Below are positions 21,148 to 33,200 of a stretch of 64,000 nt of DNA, piece by piece; position 1 is the first letter of the stretch, and each line of letters opens with the position of its first letter. A model generated the notes under the pieces. That model searched no databases. It was not told the DNA's origin and saw only the letters and a list, made by a program, of their open reading frames with translations. The stretch covers positions 29,074,668 to 29,138,667 of the forward strand of contig NC_133110.1 in assembly GCF_022965805.1 (NCBI RefSeq). Direction: 5' to 3'. Both the position numbers and the translations under genes were made by a program. This stretch comes from Primulina eburnea. Taxonomy: Eukaryota; Streptophyta; Magnoliopsida; Lamiales; Gesneriaceae.

Positions 21148-24100
21148 TTACAACTCAATCATGCCAAGTTCACCACGCAAACGAGTAAAAGTAGATTCAT
21201 CTAGTGGTTTTGTAAAAATATCAGCAATTTGATTCTTGGTGTCAACATAGTGAAGTTCAACATCATTTTGCTCAATGTGATCACGAATGAAATGATGTCG
21301 AATGTCAATATGTTTAGTACGAGAATGTTGAACTGGATTCTTTGTTAGACATATGGTGCTTGTATTATCACAAAAGATTGGAATTTTTGAAAAAGTAACA
21401 CCATAGTCGAGTAATTGATACTTCATCCAAAGAATTTGTGCACAACAACTACCGGCAGCCATATACTCGGCCTCGGTCGTTGAAAGTGCAACACAGTTTT
21501 GCTTTTTAGAAAACCATGACACCAAGCAATTTCCCAAAAAGAAACAAGTTCCACTAGTGCTCTTTCTATCCACCTTATATCCTCCAAAGTCGGCATCACA
21601 GTAAGCTTTTAAATCGAAAAATGAGTTCTTAGAATACCATAATCCGAGATTTGGAGTATTTGAAAGATATTTGAAAATGCGTTTTAAGGCGAATAAGTGT
21701 GATTCCTTTGGACATGATTGAAATCGTGCACACAAGCAAACACTAAACATAATGTCAGGTCTACTAGCAGTCGCATAGAGTAGGGAGCCAATCATGCTAC
21801 GAAATAACTTTTGGTCAACAGGTTTACCTCCCTCATCTTTGTCGAGTCTGACTGTCGTGCTCATAGGTGTGGATGAGGCTTTGGAAGACTCCATCCCAAA
21901 CTTTTTTAGCATCTCCTTGATGTACTTTCCTTGGTTGACAAAGAAACCATCCTTGCATTGCTTGATTTGGAGACCAAGGAAGTAGTTGAGCTCGCCCATC
22001 ATGCTCATCTCAAAGTGATCCTGCATAAGCTTAGAAAAATCTCTACACAAGTGTTCATTAGTAGCACCAAAAATAATATCATCTACATATATTTGTACTA
22101 TCAGCAAATCATTATTTTTAGTCAAGGTAAATAAGGTAATATCAACTTTACCCCTACAAAAACCATTAGACAACAAAAAGGTAGATAATTTCTCATACCA
22201 AGCTCTAGGAGCTTGTTTCAAACCATACAAAGCCTTATCAAGTTTATACACATAATCAGATAAGTGCACATCTTCAAAACCAATAGGTTGCTCAACATAC
22301 ACTTCTTCTTTCAAATCACCATTAAGAAAAGCACTTTTAACATCCATTTGAAACAATTTAAAGTCTCTAGAGCAAGCAAAAGCAAGTAGCATGCGAATGG
22401 ATTCTAGTCTAGCAACAGGGGCATAAGTCTCATCATAATCAATTCCCTCTTCTTGACTATATCCTTTAGCTACTAGCCTAGCTTTATTTCTAGTGATTGT
22501 ACCATGCTCATCTAACTTGTTCCTAAATACCCATTTAGTTCCTATGACAGGTCTATCAGTGGGTCTAGGTACAAGATTCCAAACTTTATTCCTTCTAAAT
22601 TCATTTAGTTCATCTTGCATAGCAATAATCCAAGAATCATCAAGTAAAGCTTCTTCTATGTTCTTAGGCTCTATGTGAGAAAGAAAAGCAAGATAATTGC
22701 ACATATTAGAAGAGCGAGTAGATACTCCCTTCGATGGGCTACCAATGATGAGGTCCATGGGATGATCCTTGTGTGTAGTCCACTCCTTCGGAAGAGGTGC
22801 GTCCTCTTGATCTTTAGGAACATCATCTAGGCTTGTGGACTCCAACTTTTCGCCAAGGATATCTATATCATCATCATCAGAAACAACAGGTCTAGGCAAG
22901 CAAGGGTTAGTTTCATCAAATATGACATGAATAGATTCTTCAACTAGTAAAGTACGTTTATTAAAGACTCTATATGCTTTGCTAGAAGTAGAGTAACCAA
23001 GAAAGATACCTTTGTCCGATTTAGCATCGAACTTACCCAGGTTGTCCTTACCATTGTTGTGGATGAAGCATTTTGATCCAAAAGCGCGGAAGTAAGAAAT
23101 GTTAGGCTTTCTCCCTCTCCATAGTTCGTATGGAGTTTTCTTGAGAATTGGCCTTATTGATACGCGATTGATGATGTAACAAGCAGAACTCATTGCTTCA
23201 GCCCAAAAATATTTTGGTAGAGAATGCTCACATAGCATGGTCCTTGCAATCTCTACTAGGGTCCTATTCTTCCTCTCAACGACACCGTTTTGTTGAGGAG
23301 TTCTAGGACAAGAAAAGTTGTGACCAATGCCTTTGCTTTGACAAAAAATTGAAAAATTTTCATTTTGAAATTCCGTTCCGTGGTCACTACGGATTTGTTT
23401 GATCAAAAGATTTTTCTCATTTTCAACCTTTTTGACAAAAATTTTGAAATGATCAAAGGCATCATTTTTGTGGGCTAAAAACAATGTCCAAGTAAAACGT
23501 GAAAAATCATCTACAATGACAAAAGCATAAGATTTTCCTCCTAGACTAGTTGTCCTCGAGGGACCACATAAATCTAGGTGAAGTAATTCAAGGGGCATAG
23601 AAGTGGATACAAAATTTTTATTTTTGAAAGATTCCTTTGTGTGTTTACCAAGTTGACAAGCATCACAAAAAGAATCTAATTTTAAATTCAGCTTTGGCAT
23701 TCCGGAAACTAGGTCAAGTTTTAAAAGTTTTTCTATGGTGCTCATCCCAACATGACCAAGTCGTCTATGCCAAAGAATGTTGTCATCAACATTTAATGTT
23801 ACAAGGCTTTTTATTTTTGAAAAAGATGAAATCTTTAAATCGACCTTGTAAACATTTTCACTTCTATAACCTTTGAAACTAATGGTTTTGTCAGTTGTGA
23901 GTGATACAGTGCAATCGTGTGGTGTGAATTTGACTTCATAACCCCTATCGCACAATTGACTAATGCTTAGGAGGTTATGTTTAAGCCCTTTCACAAGAAG
24001 TACATCATCAATAATAGTAGAGTTAGATATACCTATTGAGCCGATGCCTTCTATGATCCCTTTGCTGTTGTCTCCGAAGGTCACCGATCCCTTTTCTTTT

Positions 24101-24198
24101 GGTCGAATGGATTGTAGCAGCTTCTTTTCTCCCGTCATGTGTCGAGAGCATCCACTGTCAAGATACCAAGTGCTCGATGACTTGTCTCCCCTTTGTCC
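21148..24198 (-). CDS. Pol of Copia H (protease, integrase, RT, RNase H)
   Basis: The frame is open from just after a TAG at 24199-24201 to 21148. The first ATG is at 24138, but the protease motif [13 protein letters not shown] lies across that ATG, so translation must enter from Gag upstream. Then come the integrase zinc finger (H-H-C-C, with WHRRLGH and CDACQLGKH), the DDE core ([24 protein letters not shown]), RT ([10 protein letters not shown] to YVDDIIFG) and RNase H ([24 protein letters not shown]). The end, [10 protein letters not shown], is the usual Copia C-terminus. No internal stop is seen. The frame is -1 relative to gag with an overlap of about 64 bases. Confidence 0.92.
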   Translation of the reverse strand, partial: GQRGDKSSSTWYLDSGCSRHMTGEKKLLQSIRPKEKGSVTFGDNSKGIIEGIGSIGISNSTIIDDVLLVKGLKHNLLSISQLCDRGYEVKFTPHDCTVSLTTDKTISFKGYRSENVYKVDLKISSFSKIKSLVTLNVDDNILWHRRLGHVGMSTIEKLLKLDLVSGMPKLNLKLDSFCDACQLGKHTKESFKNKNFVSTSMPLELLHLDLCGPSRTTSLGGKSYAFVIVDDFSRFTWTLFLAHKNDAFDHFKIFVKKVENEKNLLIKQIRSDHGTEFQNENFSIFCQSKGIGHNFSCPRTPQQNGVVERKNRTLVEIARTMLCEHSLPKYFWAEAMSSACYIINRVSIRPILKKTPYELWRGRKPNISYFRAFGSKCFIHNNGKDNLGKFDAKSDKGIFLGYSTSSKAYRVFNKRTLLVEESIHVIFDETNPCLPRPVVSDDDDIDILGEKLESTSLDDVPKDQEDAPLPKEWTTHKDHPMDLIIGSPSKGVSTRSSNMCNYLAFLSHIEPKNIEEALLDDSWIIAMQDELNEFRRNKVWNLVPRPTDRPVIGTKWVFRNKLDEHGTITRNKARLVAKGYSQEEGIDYDETYAPVARLESIRMLLAFACSRDFKLFQMDVKSAFLNGDLKEEVYVEQPIGFEDVHLSDYVYKLDKALYGLKQAPRAWYEKLSTFLLSNGFCRGKVDITLFTLTKNNDLLIVQIYVDDIIFGATNEHLCRDFSKLMQDHFEMSMMGELNYFLGLQIKQCKDGFFVNQGKYIKEMLKKFGMESSKASSTPMSTTVRLDKDEGGKPVDQKLFRSMIGSLLYATASRPDIMFSVCLCARFQSCPKESHLFALKRIFKYLSNTPNLGLWYSKNSFFDLKAYCDADFGGYKVDRKSTSGTCFFLGNCLVSWFSKKQNCVALSTTEAEYMAAGSCCAQILWMKYQLLDYGVTFSKIPIFCDNTSTICLTKNPVQHSRTKHIDIRHHFIRDHIEQNDVELHYVDTKNQIADIFTKPLDESTFTRLRGELGMIEL

Positions 24199-25685
24199 CT
24201 ACAAGGTTGAGATACAGTTTGATAGTTGGTACCCGTTTCTTTGGGTCCTTTGAGGTTAGTAGTAGTTGGGGATTTGGGGATCCATTTCCAATAACTATTC
24301 TTGTTGTGTTGGTGTCTAAGTTTATTGCATTTAGGTCTTATGTGGCCTATCTTACAACAGTAAGTGCATGTTGGTGGTGTTCTTGGTTTTGCCTTTGCGA
24401 TAAGGCTAGCGAAGTTGACTGATTTCTTTTCATATCCTAGACCTCCTTTGTCGAAGTTACACCTTTGCATGCTCAAGAGGTTTTCTAGTTTACCGCTACT
24501 CACATTGAACTTGTTGAAGGCTTTCTCTAAGTCTCTTAGGTTTGTCTTGAGCTTAGTGTTGTCATGCATCCTAGCTTCTAGTTCAGTTTTAAGTTGCTTA
24601 TTCTCATTTCTAAGTGACTTAGCCTTATTGTACATACTAGTGTAAGCGGAGAGTAATTCATCGTAAGAGGGTACCTCGTCATCATCCGAGTCGGTCAGAT
24701 GATCTTCCTTCGCCATGAAGCATAGGGTAGACTCCTCTTCGTTGTCGCTGTCGCTCCACGTGGCTAGAAGGGCCTTTTTCTTGTCTTTGCCGGCCTTCTT
24801 CTTGGAGGGACACTCGTTTGCATAGTGACCCTTTTGTTGACAGTTGTAGCAGGTCACTTCCTTCTCAAACTTTTTGTCTTTCTTGTTGAAGTTGGAACTC
24901 CGCATGAATCTTTTGAACTTTCTAGTGAGGAGTGCCATTTCTTCATCGTCGCTATCTTCAAGTTGACTGGTCAAGGCGATCCCTTTCGCCTTTACTTTGT
25001 CGTCATCTTTCTTTGTCTCCTTCCGGGTAGATACTTCAAGTTCATGGGTCTTTAGGGTCCCATGAAGTTGATCAAGGTCGTAGGATGCCGCATCTCCCTT
25101 GTTGGATTCAATGATAGCCGTTCGCTTTGAATCCCATTCCGCCGGTAATGCTCGAAGGGCTCTCCTCCACACTTGTTTAGTTGGGTAGTTCTCACCAAGT
25201 TGGGCAAGCTCATTGATGATTTGGGTGAGCCGCCGGAACATGGTGTCGATATCCTCCTTGGGTTCCATCTCAAAGGTCTCGTACTTGAGTTGGAGAAGGT
25301 CTATCTTCGTTTCTTTGACTTGATTGGTTCCCTCGTGGCAAATCTCCAATTTGTCCCAAATCTCTTTGGCGGAGGTGCAAGCCGAGATTCGGTTGTATTC
25401 ATTCATATCTAGAGAACAATGAAGAATATTCATAGCTTTAGCATTTTGAGAGATAAGTTTCATATCGTCCTTGGTGAAGTCATCCATTCCCTTAGGAATT
25501 TCCTTATTATCCACCGTTTTCATGGGGATATAGGGACCTTTCACCGTTATTTTCCAAAGGTCGTAATCGACGGATTGGATGTATAGAGATATTCTATTTT
25601 TCCAATATCCGTAATTAGTACCATTGAAAAGAGGGGGACGATTTGTGGATTGTCCTTGGGCATACTCGCTTGCTAGATTGGCCAT
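24135..25685 (-). CDS. Gag of Copia H
   Basis: 516 codons starting [10 protein letters not shown] at 25685, shortly after the PBS. The N-terminal part ([20 protein letters not shown]) and middle are of the UBN2-type Copia gag. A CCHC knuckle, [15 protein letters not shown], lies at about 280-295, and a second cysteine cluster, [14 protein letters not shown], at about 440. A coiled-coil-like acidic and basic stretch lies between them. It would form the particle shell and bind the RNA. Its TGA overlaps the first pol ATG as ATGA. The last 20 or so residues run past the protease region in another frame, so the ancestor was probably one Gag-Pol ORF. Confidence 0.9.
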   Translation of the reverse strand: MANLASEYAQGQSTNRPPLFNGTNYGYWKNRISLYIQSVDYDLWKITVKGPYIPMKTVDNKEIPKGMDDFTKDDMKLISQNAKAMNILHCSLDMNEYNRISACTSAKEIWDKLEICHEGTNQVKETKIDLLQLKYETFEMEPKEDIDTMFRRLTQIINELAQLGENYPTKQVWRRALRALPAEWDSKRTAIIESNKGDAASYDLDQLHGTLKTHELEVSTRKETKKDDDKVKAKGIALTSQLEDSDDEEMALLTRKFKRFMRSSNFNKKDKKFEKEVTCYNCQQKGHYANECPSKKKAGKDKKKALLATWSDSDNEEESTLCFMAKEDHLTDSDDDEVPSYDELLSAYTSMYNKAKSLRNENKQLKTELEARMHDNTKLKTNLRDLEKAFNKFNVSSGKLENLLSMQRCNFDKGGLGYEKKSVNFASLIAKAKPRTPPTCTYCCKIGHIRPKCNKLRHQHNKNSYWKWIPKSPTTTNLKGPKETGTNYQTVSQPCRDKGETSHRALGILTVDALDT

Positions 25686-25709
25686 TTAAAAGATTTTGAA
25701 AAACCTTGC

Positions 25710-25720
25710 TCTGATACCAC
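25710..25720 (-). promoter_or_regulatory. Primer binding site of Copia H
   Basis: CTCTGATACCA on the plus strand is TGGTATCAGAG on the minus strand, directly after the 5' LTR, complementary to initiator Met tRNA. Confidence 0.9.
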
Positions 25721-25721
25721 T

Positions 25722-26840
25722 TGAAGAACCTAAAGGGGGGGTGAATAGGTTCTTTTAGGCCCTTTAGCGTTTTTAAAACGAGTTTGCAAAAATTGCAAGC
25801 GGAAGACTTGAGGGACAATCACAAATAAAATGAATGCGTAAAGTAAGTGCGTAAAATAAATGCGTAGTAAAGTAAAGAGGGATAGAGATGTTTATGGAAG
25901 TTCGACGAAGAATCGTCTACGTCTCCCCTTCTCGATGAGGATCGAGGTATCACTATATCGACTTGGCTTTAGGAGCTCCAAGCTAGCTTTTACAACCACG
26001 CCTCGATGCGTCTACTTGGCCTTGAGGGCTCCAAGGATAGCCACGAACTTTACAACCCACTCGAGAGTATTACTTTCACTCTTTTTCTACAACTCTTTTG
26101 ATATTACAACTCTTTTAATCAACGCACACAAGAGATAGTAGAAAGCTTTGTAAGAGACAAGAGAGAGTGGAGTGGGATGTTTTAAAATGCATCCTCAAAG
26201 GCCTATTTATACTAGTCTTGGACGCCAAGGTTCGGATCTTCTGTTTTTGCTTCGGAACGTCCGATGTGATTGAAATCAATTTGCGTAATTCTGGGATGAC
26301 TTCGGATCGTCCGTTCTTGACTTCGTAGGGTCCGAACATATGCTTCGGATGGACCGATCCAGCTTCGTTTCTTCCGAACGGTTCTTTCAGACAGTGTATG
26401 ACCAGCTTCGGAAGGTCCGAACTCAAGTTCGTACCGTCCGAACATTCCCGCGTTTCCAGAGATTTGAAATCTTCAACACTTCGTAGCGTCCGATCATGTC
26501 CTTCGTAGCGTCCGAAATCTTACTCAATCAATCAGTCAGATCAATTTGTCTCCGCATTCAAGTGATTTGATTGCTTGTGTTCGGAACGTCCGATCACGTC
26601 TTCGGACCGTCCGAACTGGCTCCTCGCAGCTTCCGAACAGGCACCTTTTCGGAACGTCCGAACCAACTTCGGATCTTCCGAACTTAACTTTGTTCTTAGT
26701 TTCCTGCATGCCTCAATATAAAACATTAGTACATTTTTAAGCCAAGTTTTGGTATCATCAAAACAAAAACTTTGGGATATGTTACAGCATTAAAAACATT
26801 AATCTCATCCTCGAGATTTGTATGCGTTTAAGGCGTAACA
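25722..26840 (-). repeat. 5' LTR of Copia H
   Basis: 1119 bases; it lacks 13 bases (AAATGCGTAAAGT or equivalent) of a local repeat present in the 3' LTR. The TATA box is at about 26203-26211 (TATAAATAG on the minus strand), with palindromes upstream of it at about 26231-26683. Confidence 0.93.
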
Positions 26841-26871
26841 GTCATCACATTACTCAAATAATATATGTTGA

Positions 26872-26939
26872 GAACATTAATTTGTGACTTGTGAGTGGTT
26901 GACAGCATCATTGTCATCACATTACTCAAATAATATATG
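26872..26939. repeat. Second copy of a 68-bp tandem duplication split by Copia H
   Basis: GAACATTAATTTGTGACTTG... to ATAATATATG is present here in full. A first copy is split into 19419-19464 and about 26846-26869 by Copia H. The duplication therefore existed in the intron before H inserted. Confidence 0.85.
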
Positions 26940-28214
26940 CCAACAAATTGAGGGAAATTCACTTATGCATCCGATATGAGCTAACACTTGCAATATCTTT
27001 ATTCATCAACTGGGAGATTTGTTAAGTCTAACTACTTGCACAACATTACATTGCTCCTATCCACTTCCAAGTTTCCTTTACTTTTTCAATTCATTTGAAG
27101 TTATGCCCAAATTCTGCAGATTTGAGGACCACATATGGCATTATGACTTAAACGCAAATATATTCCATCCCGAATTTGACCGAATTAGAAATTATCTTCC
27201 AACAATCACAGAAAAGGGTCATAAACAGCAACAATTTCATGCAGACAAAATCGTACATATTTGAGAACAATTTAGCATGTATACTATGCTCTTGATAGAA
27301 AAAGGGAGGTTATTGGGATTTCAACATAAAAAAGACATCTAATGATACTTCTGTTTCAAGAAAATGTTGGCATCTGTCATGTCCCGGGACCGGGGTTAGT
27401 CGACACCGGCATTGTCTCACAATCACATAATTGCAAAACAACAAGACTCGTAGTAAATCAAAATAACCAGTCTTTTTCATAACAAATAATCGTCTTTACA
27501 ATGCGATGGAAAAAAAATGCGGAAGCGAAATACTTTAAAAGACAAAAAAAATTCGACTAGTCTCGATTGGATTGGCTTCATCACCATCCCCAAAAGTAAT
27601 CTCGCTCCTCATTCTCGACTTGTTCTTCGTTCTTTCCTGGGTGGGAATGTAAGGGGTGCGTATTTTAGGAAACACTCAGTAAATGGGGCCGATCATGCAT
27701 AACAAATATCGAGGATATACATACGAATAAATTATCGAAATTTCAATATTAAGCATGTTGATACAATTACGAATATAGCACTGAAAAATCATCTCATTTT
27801 CTATGGTTTTTACTGATCAATCCCCTATATGTTACTCCTCTAAGGGGCGAGGTCAAAGGAACGGTTATTATAACCCACCGCATCAGGGCCTAAACAAATC
27901 ATATCAAAGTTCGAAATTTCCTTTACCATTTCTAAATCAAATCATTACAATGTATTTCAAATAATTCAAACATGCTTTCGAATATTATAATTGATATTAA
28001 CAACGAATAATTCAGGGGATTTCATACCGAAAGGAAATGAATATATCATGCCGATCGAATTTTCAAAGTCATATTTAATTTATTTTCGAAATATATCATG
28101 CTCACTTAAAAAGAAAATAAGTGTCATTTTATTTAATAATATCAAAAACCCACTTACAGTGTTTTAAATGCTAAAGAAAAAAAACGTGGATGGTGTTGCA
28201 CTGGGTATTCGAAC
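26940..28214. other. Intron sequence with a possible LTR start at 27378
   Basis: No gene is seen. At 27378 the sequence turns to TGTCATGTCCCGGGACCGGGG, which looks like the edge of another LTR. The stretch on the far side of element B (37095-37250, with CCCGGTCCGGATCGCGGC) may be its continuation. If so, B inserted into an older solo LTR or LTR fragment. I could not find its other end or a target duplication. Confidence 0.35.
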
Positions 28215-30267
28215 TGTCACACCCTTACTCTATACTTAGCATAATTACCATAATCAAAATAAGGTTTGAATGATATAACTATAGTATGAAACAAATCAAA
28301 CAAGAGGCATCACTTTGACGGTTTATAAAAATTTTGGCATGATGTCCCTATATTTGTATAAGCCAAAAACTCAACTCAAGCAACAACCTCAAGCATATTT
28401 TCATACAGAACCATACACCATATTGTTATACATATACATATTCTCGTATACAAGCATACTTTGTATCATCATAACCTTCGTAAAAACTTGTTCAAACCCT
28501 GACATGTTTTAGTACAATACATATGCGGAAGCTATACAATAATAAGTCCCGGTTCTTGTCGAGGTGAGGCACGTCACAAGCATCCATTGGTGAACCGGCA
28601 TCCTACGTCTCTTCACTACCTGATCCTGTAATACATGAGCTACGTGAGTTTATAAAACTCAATAAGTTGGCACTTATACGTATCAATATGCATAGAAATA
28701 ACTACATATCAAGTTGTGATCAACAATGGAACTTTAAACAATGTCATATCATACCGTATATTCATGTTCATTTTTGTACTTGAGCCTCATTAGTTGACCT
28801 GTACTACTGTACTTGCTTTATTATATTGCTACTACTGTGTTGGACGTCAGGGAGCAACCTTTGGCAACCCCACGCCCCATGAACATATATTGGCCAATAA
28901 CTTTGGTGGACTTAAAACCACCCATGATGTCAACAAGCTCTATATCATGTAAAATCAGTCCTTTTCTTTTCATGTTCATGTTCATTTTCATTACATAGCA
29001 CCCATCATCAAGATTCATGAGTTCCTTACATATTTAATACATAACAATGGAATATGGTGCTATGTTTTCATCAATAAACATACTAACAATGTACATATAG
29101 CAATAATCAATGGGAAGTATTTGAAATCATAATATTACTCATGTATTACTTCAAGAACATGCCAACTTACTGTCCAAGCTTAACAACACTGGTTTGAGAT
29201 GGTGAATCTCGCTCCTATACTGTCAAATACATCAATAAACCCATCACTATGTATATACTAGGTGAAAATCACTCCTCTACATGTAGAACAACTAAAAAAG
29301 AAGAAAACTTACACCTATATGATGCTCTTGTGATGGAGAACTAAGTTCTCACTTCAAAACAATGAAGGAAATGAAGAAAGAGAGCTTTGGAGGAAGATTC
29401 TAAGTTTTTCTTTCGTGCCTTGCTGTGAAGGAAAGGGGAAAGAATTGATACAATGGCTCAGAAATTTGAAACTTATCTTCTTGTATGAAAGGCGACGCTC
29501 GGGCGGTAGTTTTCTACCGCTCGAGCGCGGAATGTTCTGTCCAAGACATAAAATTTTGGTGCACCGGCGCTCGGGCGGTCATATTCTACCGCTCGGGCGC
29601 CATATGTTCTGTAAAATTTGTGAGCTTGTAAAGTACAGGCGCGCGAGCGGTAAAATCTTACCGCTCGGGCGCCACCTATTCTGCTTCTGCGCACTGGATC
29701 CTTAAAGATCGCTCTAAAAACGTCTCTTCCGTTCATAATCTGGAAAAGTGGTAAACTAGGAAGTTGTAGCTCTATGTCTTGGCTTGAATCGCCCACTGGT
29801 TTCATGTCATTTGGAAGTCTGAGTAAAACGTTATGCCCATTCGCCCAACATGTGTCATTGTAGGAGTGACGATACACACAACTCACTTCGGGGCGCTTTT
29901 GGCTTGTCTTCCACAATGATTTGGACAAAACTCAAAATAAGAAAGTTGTAGCATTATATCTTAGCTTTCTAATGGTTAAGGCCTCACACAATTTGGACCA
30001 ATATTCAAATCATTATGATAAAACCCGTACGAACTACCATATTTACATCTCATTTCCCACAACTTCCATTACACTATCATCACCTACACATCTTACTCTA
30101 CTATTTAGACATATATTCATTCTCAATATACCATGGGCAATATAAAAGTCATGTTCAATCTCAATATCGATACCTAAATCATCACGTGGAATCTAACGAG
30201 CTAAATAACTACATAATAAACGACATAAACGCATTATTATCATTTGTACGAGTAACCGGGCATTACA
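28215..30267 (-). repeat. 3' LTR of element B
   Basis: On the minus strand it runs from TGTAATGCCCGG to GGGTGTGACA. Three paired palindromes are at 29496-29528, 29565-29602 and 29639-29673. It is nearly identical to the 5' copy outside the MITE. Confidence 0.92.
29496..29673 (-). promoter_or_regulatory. Three paired palindromes in element B LTR, same type as in element A
   Basis: On the plus strand the units are GGCGCTCGGGCGGT, about eight bases, then ACCGCTCGGGCGCC (with variants). On the minus strand each is preceded by CAGAA a few bases away, as in A. The copies in the 5' LTR are at about 35737-35918, with small differences. I see no clear TATA box close by. Confidence 0.7.
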
Positions 30268-30282
30268 ATTCTCCCCTCCTTC
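30268..30282 (-). other. Polypurine tract of element B
   Basis: GAAGGAGGGGAGAAT on the minus strand, immediately before the 3' LTR. The same tract, AAGGAGGGGAGAT, precedes the 3' LTR of element C, which supports their common lineage. Confidence 0.85.
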
Positions 30283-33200
30283 AAAGAATTTCGTCCTCGA
30301 AATTTGACGTACCATATAGTTCTGGATATCTCTGTTGGATCTCGTCTTCTCGCTCCCAAGTTGCTTCTTCAATCGCATGATTGCGCCATAATAATTTCAC
30401 CAAGGGTATTTCCTTGCCTCGTAACACTTTTGATTTCCTATCGAGGATTTGGACCGGTCGTTCTTCATATGAGAGATTCGATGCAAGCTCCAATGGTTCA
30501 TAGTGAAGAACGTGATAAGGATTGGCCAAATACTTTCGTAGCAAGGAAACGTGAAAAACGTTGTGAACATTTGACAAGTTCGGAGGTAAAGTAACTCTGT
30601 AGGCTCTGTCTCCTATTCTTTCCAAGATTTCAAAAGGACCGATATATCTTGGACTTAATTTTCCCTTCTTACCAAAACGCAAAATGCCCTTCTATGGTGA
30701 TATCTTTACAAATACATGGTCACCAACCTGAAATTCCAATCGACGACGTCGCACATCAGCATAGCTTTTCTGTCGACTCTGGGCAGTGTGCATTCTTTCT
30801 CTGATCTTGGTTACCAATTCAGCTGTCTTTTGTACCAATTCAGGGCCTAATAATTTCCTTTCTCCTATTTCATCCCAATGTACTGGAGATCGACATTTTC
30901 TACCATATAATGCAGTATATGGTGCCATTCCAATGCTTGACTGATAGCTATTGTTATATGTAAACTCAGCCAATGGTAGTTTACTGTCCCAACTACCTGG
31001 GAAGTCAATAGTACATGCCCTCAACATATCTTCTAAGATCTGATTCACTCATTCTGATTGTCCATCAGTTTGAGGGTGGAATGCTGTGCTGAATGACAAT
31101 CGAGTTCCCATAGCATGATGCAAGATTCTCCAAAATGCAGATGTAAATTTGGGATCTCTATCTGATACAATGGACACTAGGATGCCATGAAGCCTCACTA
31201 TCTCTTTGATGTATTTTTCAGCATATTGATTCATCGTGTATGTGGTCTTCACCGGAAGAAAGTGAGCTGATTTTGTAAGTCGATCCACAATAACCCATAT
31301 ACCATTGAACCCTCTTTGAGTTCTTGGCAAACCAAGAATGAAATCCATCGTGATGTGTTCCCATTTCCATTCAGGAATGGGTAGTGGTTTCAGGAGTCCT
31401 GCTGGTCTTTGATGTTCATTCTTGACCTGTTGACAAGTTAGACATTGTGCAACAAATTGAGCAATGTCCTTTTTCATACCTGGCCACCAAAATAATGGTT
31501 TCAAATCCTTGTACATTTTAGTGCCTCCTAGATGGATCGAATAGGGAGTAGCATGAGCATCAATAAGAATGTCGTTCCTGATCGTTCCTTGTTTTGGCAC
31601 ACACAATCTACCCCGATATGTCCATATTCCTTCCCCATTCCATTCAAAGTTCGAATGTCCTTTATCCTCATCTCGTTGTCTCAATTGCTGGAATTCAGTA
31701 TCTGTATTTTGTTCGGCCTTGATCCTGTCTGAAAGTGTTGGTCGAACCATGAGAGATGATAATTGGATTGCAGTGCCCTTTGTCATAACATTAATCTTCA
31801 AATTCTACAAATCCCATAAAATTTGTTCTTGTACTTGCATTGCAGCAATAGAACTGGACTTTCGACTTAACGCATCTGCAACAACATTGGCTTTGCCTGG
31901 ATGATAATTAATAACACAATCGTAATCCTTCACCAATTCCAACCAACTTCGTTGTCTCATATTCAGTTCTTTTTGCGTGAATAAATATTTCAAACTCTTG
32001 TGGTCAGTATAAATTTCACATCGTTCGCCATACAGATAATGGCGCCATATTTTCAATGCAAATACCACTGCTGCCAGTTCTAAATCATGTGTTCGATAGT
32101 TTTTTTCATATTCTTTCAATTGCCTAGAGGCATAAGCAATCACCTTCCCGTGTTGCATCAAGACTGCTCCTAAACCTTGTTTCGAAGCATCACTGTACAC
32201 TACAAAATCTCCTGATCCTTCTGGAATAGCAAGGACCGGTGCTGAAGTCAATTTTACCTTTAACTCTTGGAAACTGCGATCACATGCTTCGTCCCATACA
32301 AATTTCACATTCTTTCGAGTTAAAGCAGTCAAGGGCAATGCTATCTTAGAAAATCCCGCTATAAACCGACGTAATAACCAGCTAGCCCAAGAAAACTACG
32401 TACCTCGGTAACAGTGGTAGGTCGTAGCCAGTTATTAACAGCTTCAATCTTACTTGGATCCACTGATATGCCTTCTTTTGAAATGATATGACCCAAAATG
32501 ATACTTGTTCAAGCCAAAATTCACATTTCTTCCATTTTGCATATAAATGTTTATCCTTCAAAGTCTGCAAAACTAATTGCAAATGTTCTCTATGCTCCTC
32601 TACAGTTCGTGAGTAGATGAGAATATCATCTATAAACACAATCACGAACCTGTCTAGGAATGGTTTGAAAATTCTGTTCATTAGATCCATAAATGCAGCT
32701 GGTGCATTCGTTAGTCCAAATGGCATTACAAGAAATTCATAATGCCCGTACCTGGTTCTGAAGGCAGTCTTTGAAATATCATCTGACTTCACTTTTAATT
32801 GATGATAGGCTGATCGTAGATCAATTTTCGAAAAGATAGCAGCTCCTTGTAGTTGATCAAACAAATCATCAATTCTAGGGAGTGGATACTTATTTTTGAT
32901 TGTCAATTTGTTCAACTCCCGATAATCAATGCATAGACGAAGAGTACCGTCTTTCTTTTTCACAAACAAAACAGGTGCACCCCACTGTGAAAAGCTCGGT
33001 CTGATAAACCCTTTATAAAGCAACTCCTGTAACTGTTCTTTCAATTCTTTCATTTCTGTAGGAGCTAGTCGATAAGGAGCTTTTGAGATCGGATGAGTTC
33101 CTGCCACAACATCAATTACAAATTCGATCTCTCTATCTGAGGGTATGCCTGTTACATCATCAGGAAATACTTCTGGAAATTCACAAACAACATCTGTATC

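Larger units (their letters stand above)
19465..26840 (-). mobile_element. Complete Ty1/Copia retrotransposon 'H' in the DCL1 intron
   Basis: It is bounded by LTRs 19465-20596 (3' LTR) and 25722-26840 (5' LTR) and a perfect 5-bp duplication GTCAT (19460-19464 and 26841-26845). It runs on the minus strand, the same strand as the DCL1 copy. The LTRs match closely except for a 13-base length difference near 19610, so insertion is recent. PBS, gag, pol and polypurine tract are all present. Domain order (integrase before RT) is that of Copia. Confidence 0.94.

Noticed and set aside
27378..28214. Calling a definite solo LTR around element B
   Set aside because: Only one plausible edge (TGTCATGTCCCGGG) is visible, and I found neither the other edge nor a target duplication.
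28315..29018. Small frames in the B LTR as genes (also 34573-35376)
   Set aside because: Present in both LTR copies, AT-rich, with hydrophobic low-complexity translation and no start context.
29415..29928. Open frames over the palindromes of the B LTR
   Set aside because: Same cause as in A; composition is dictated by the repeats, and the frames change between the two LTR copies.
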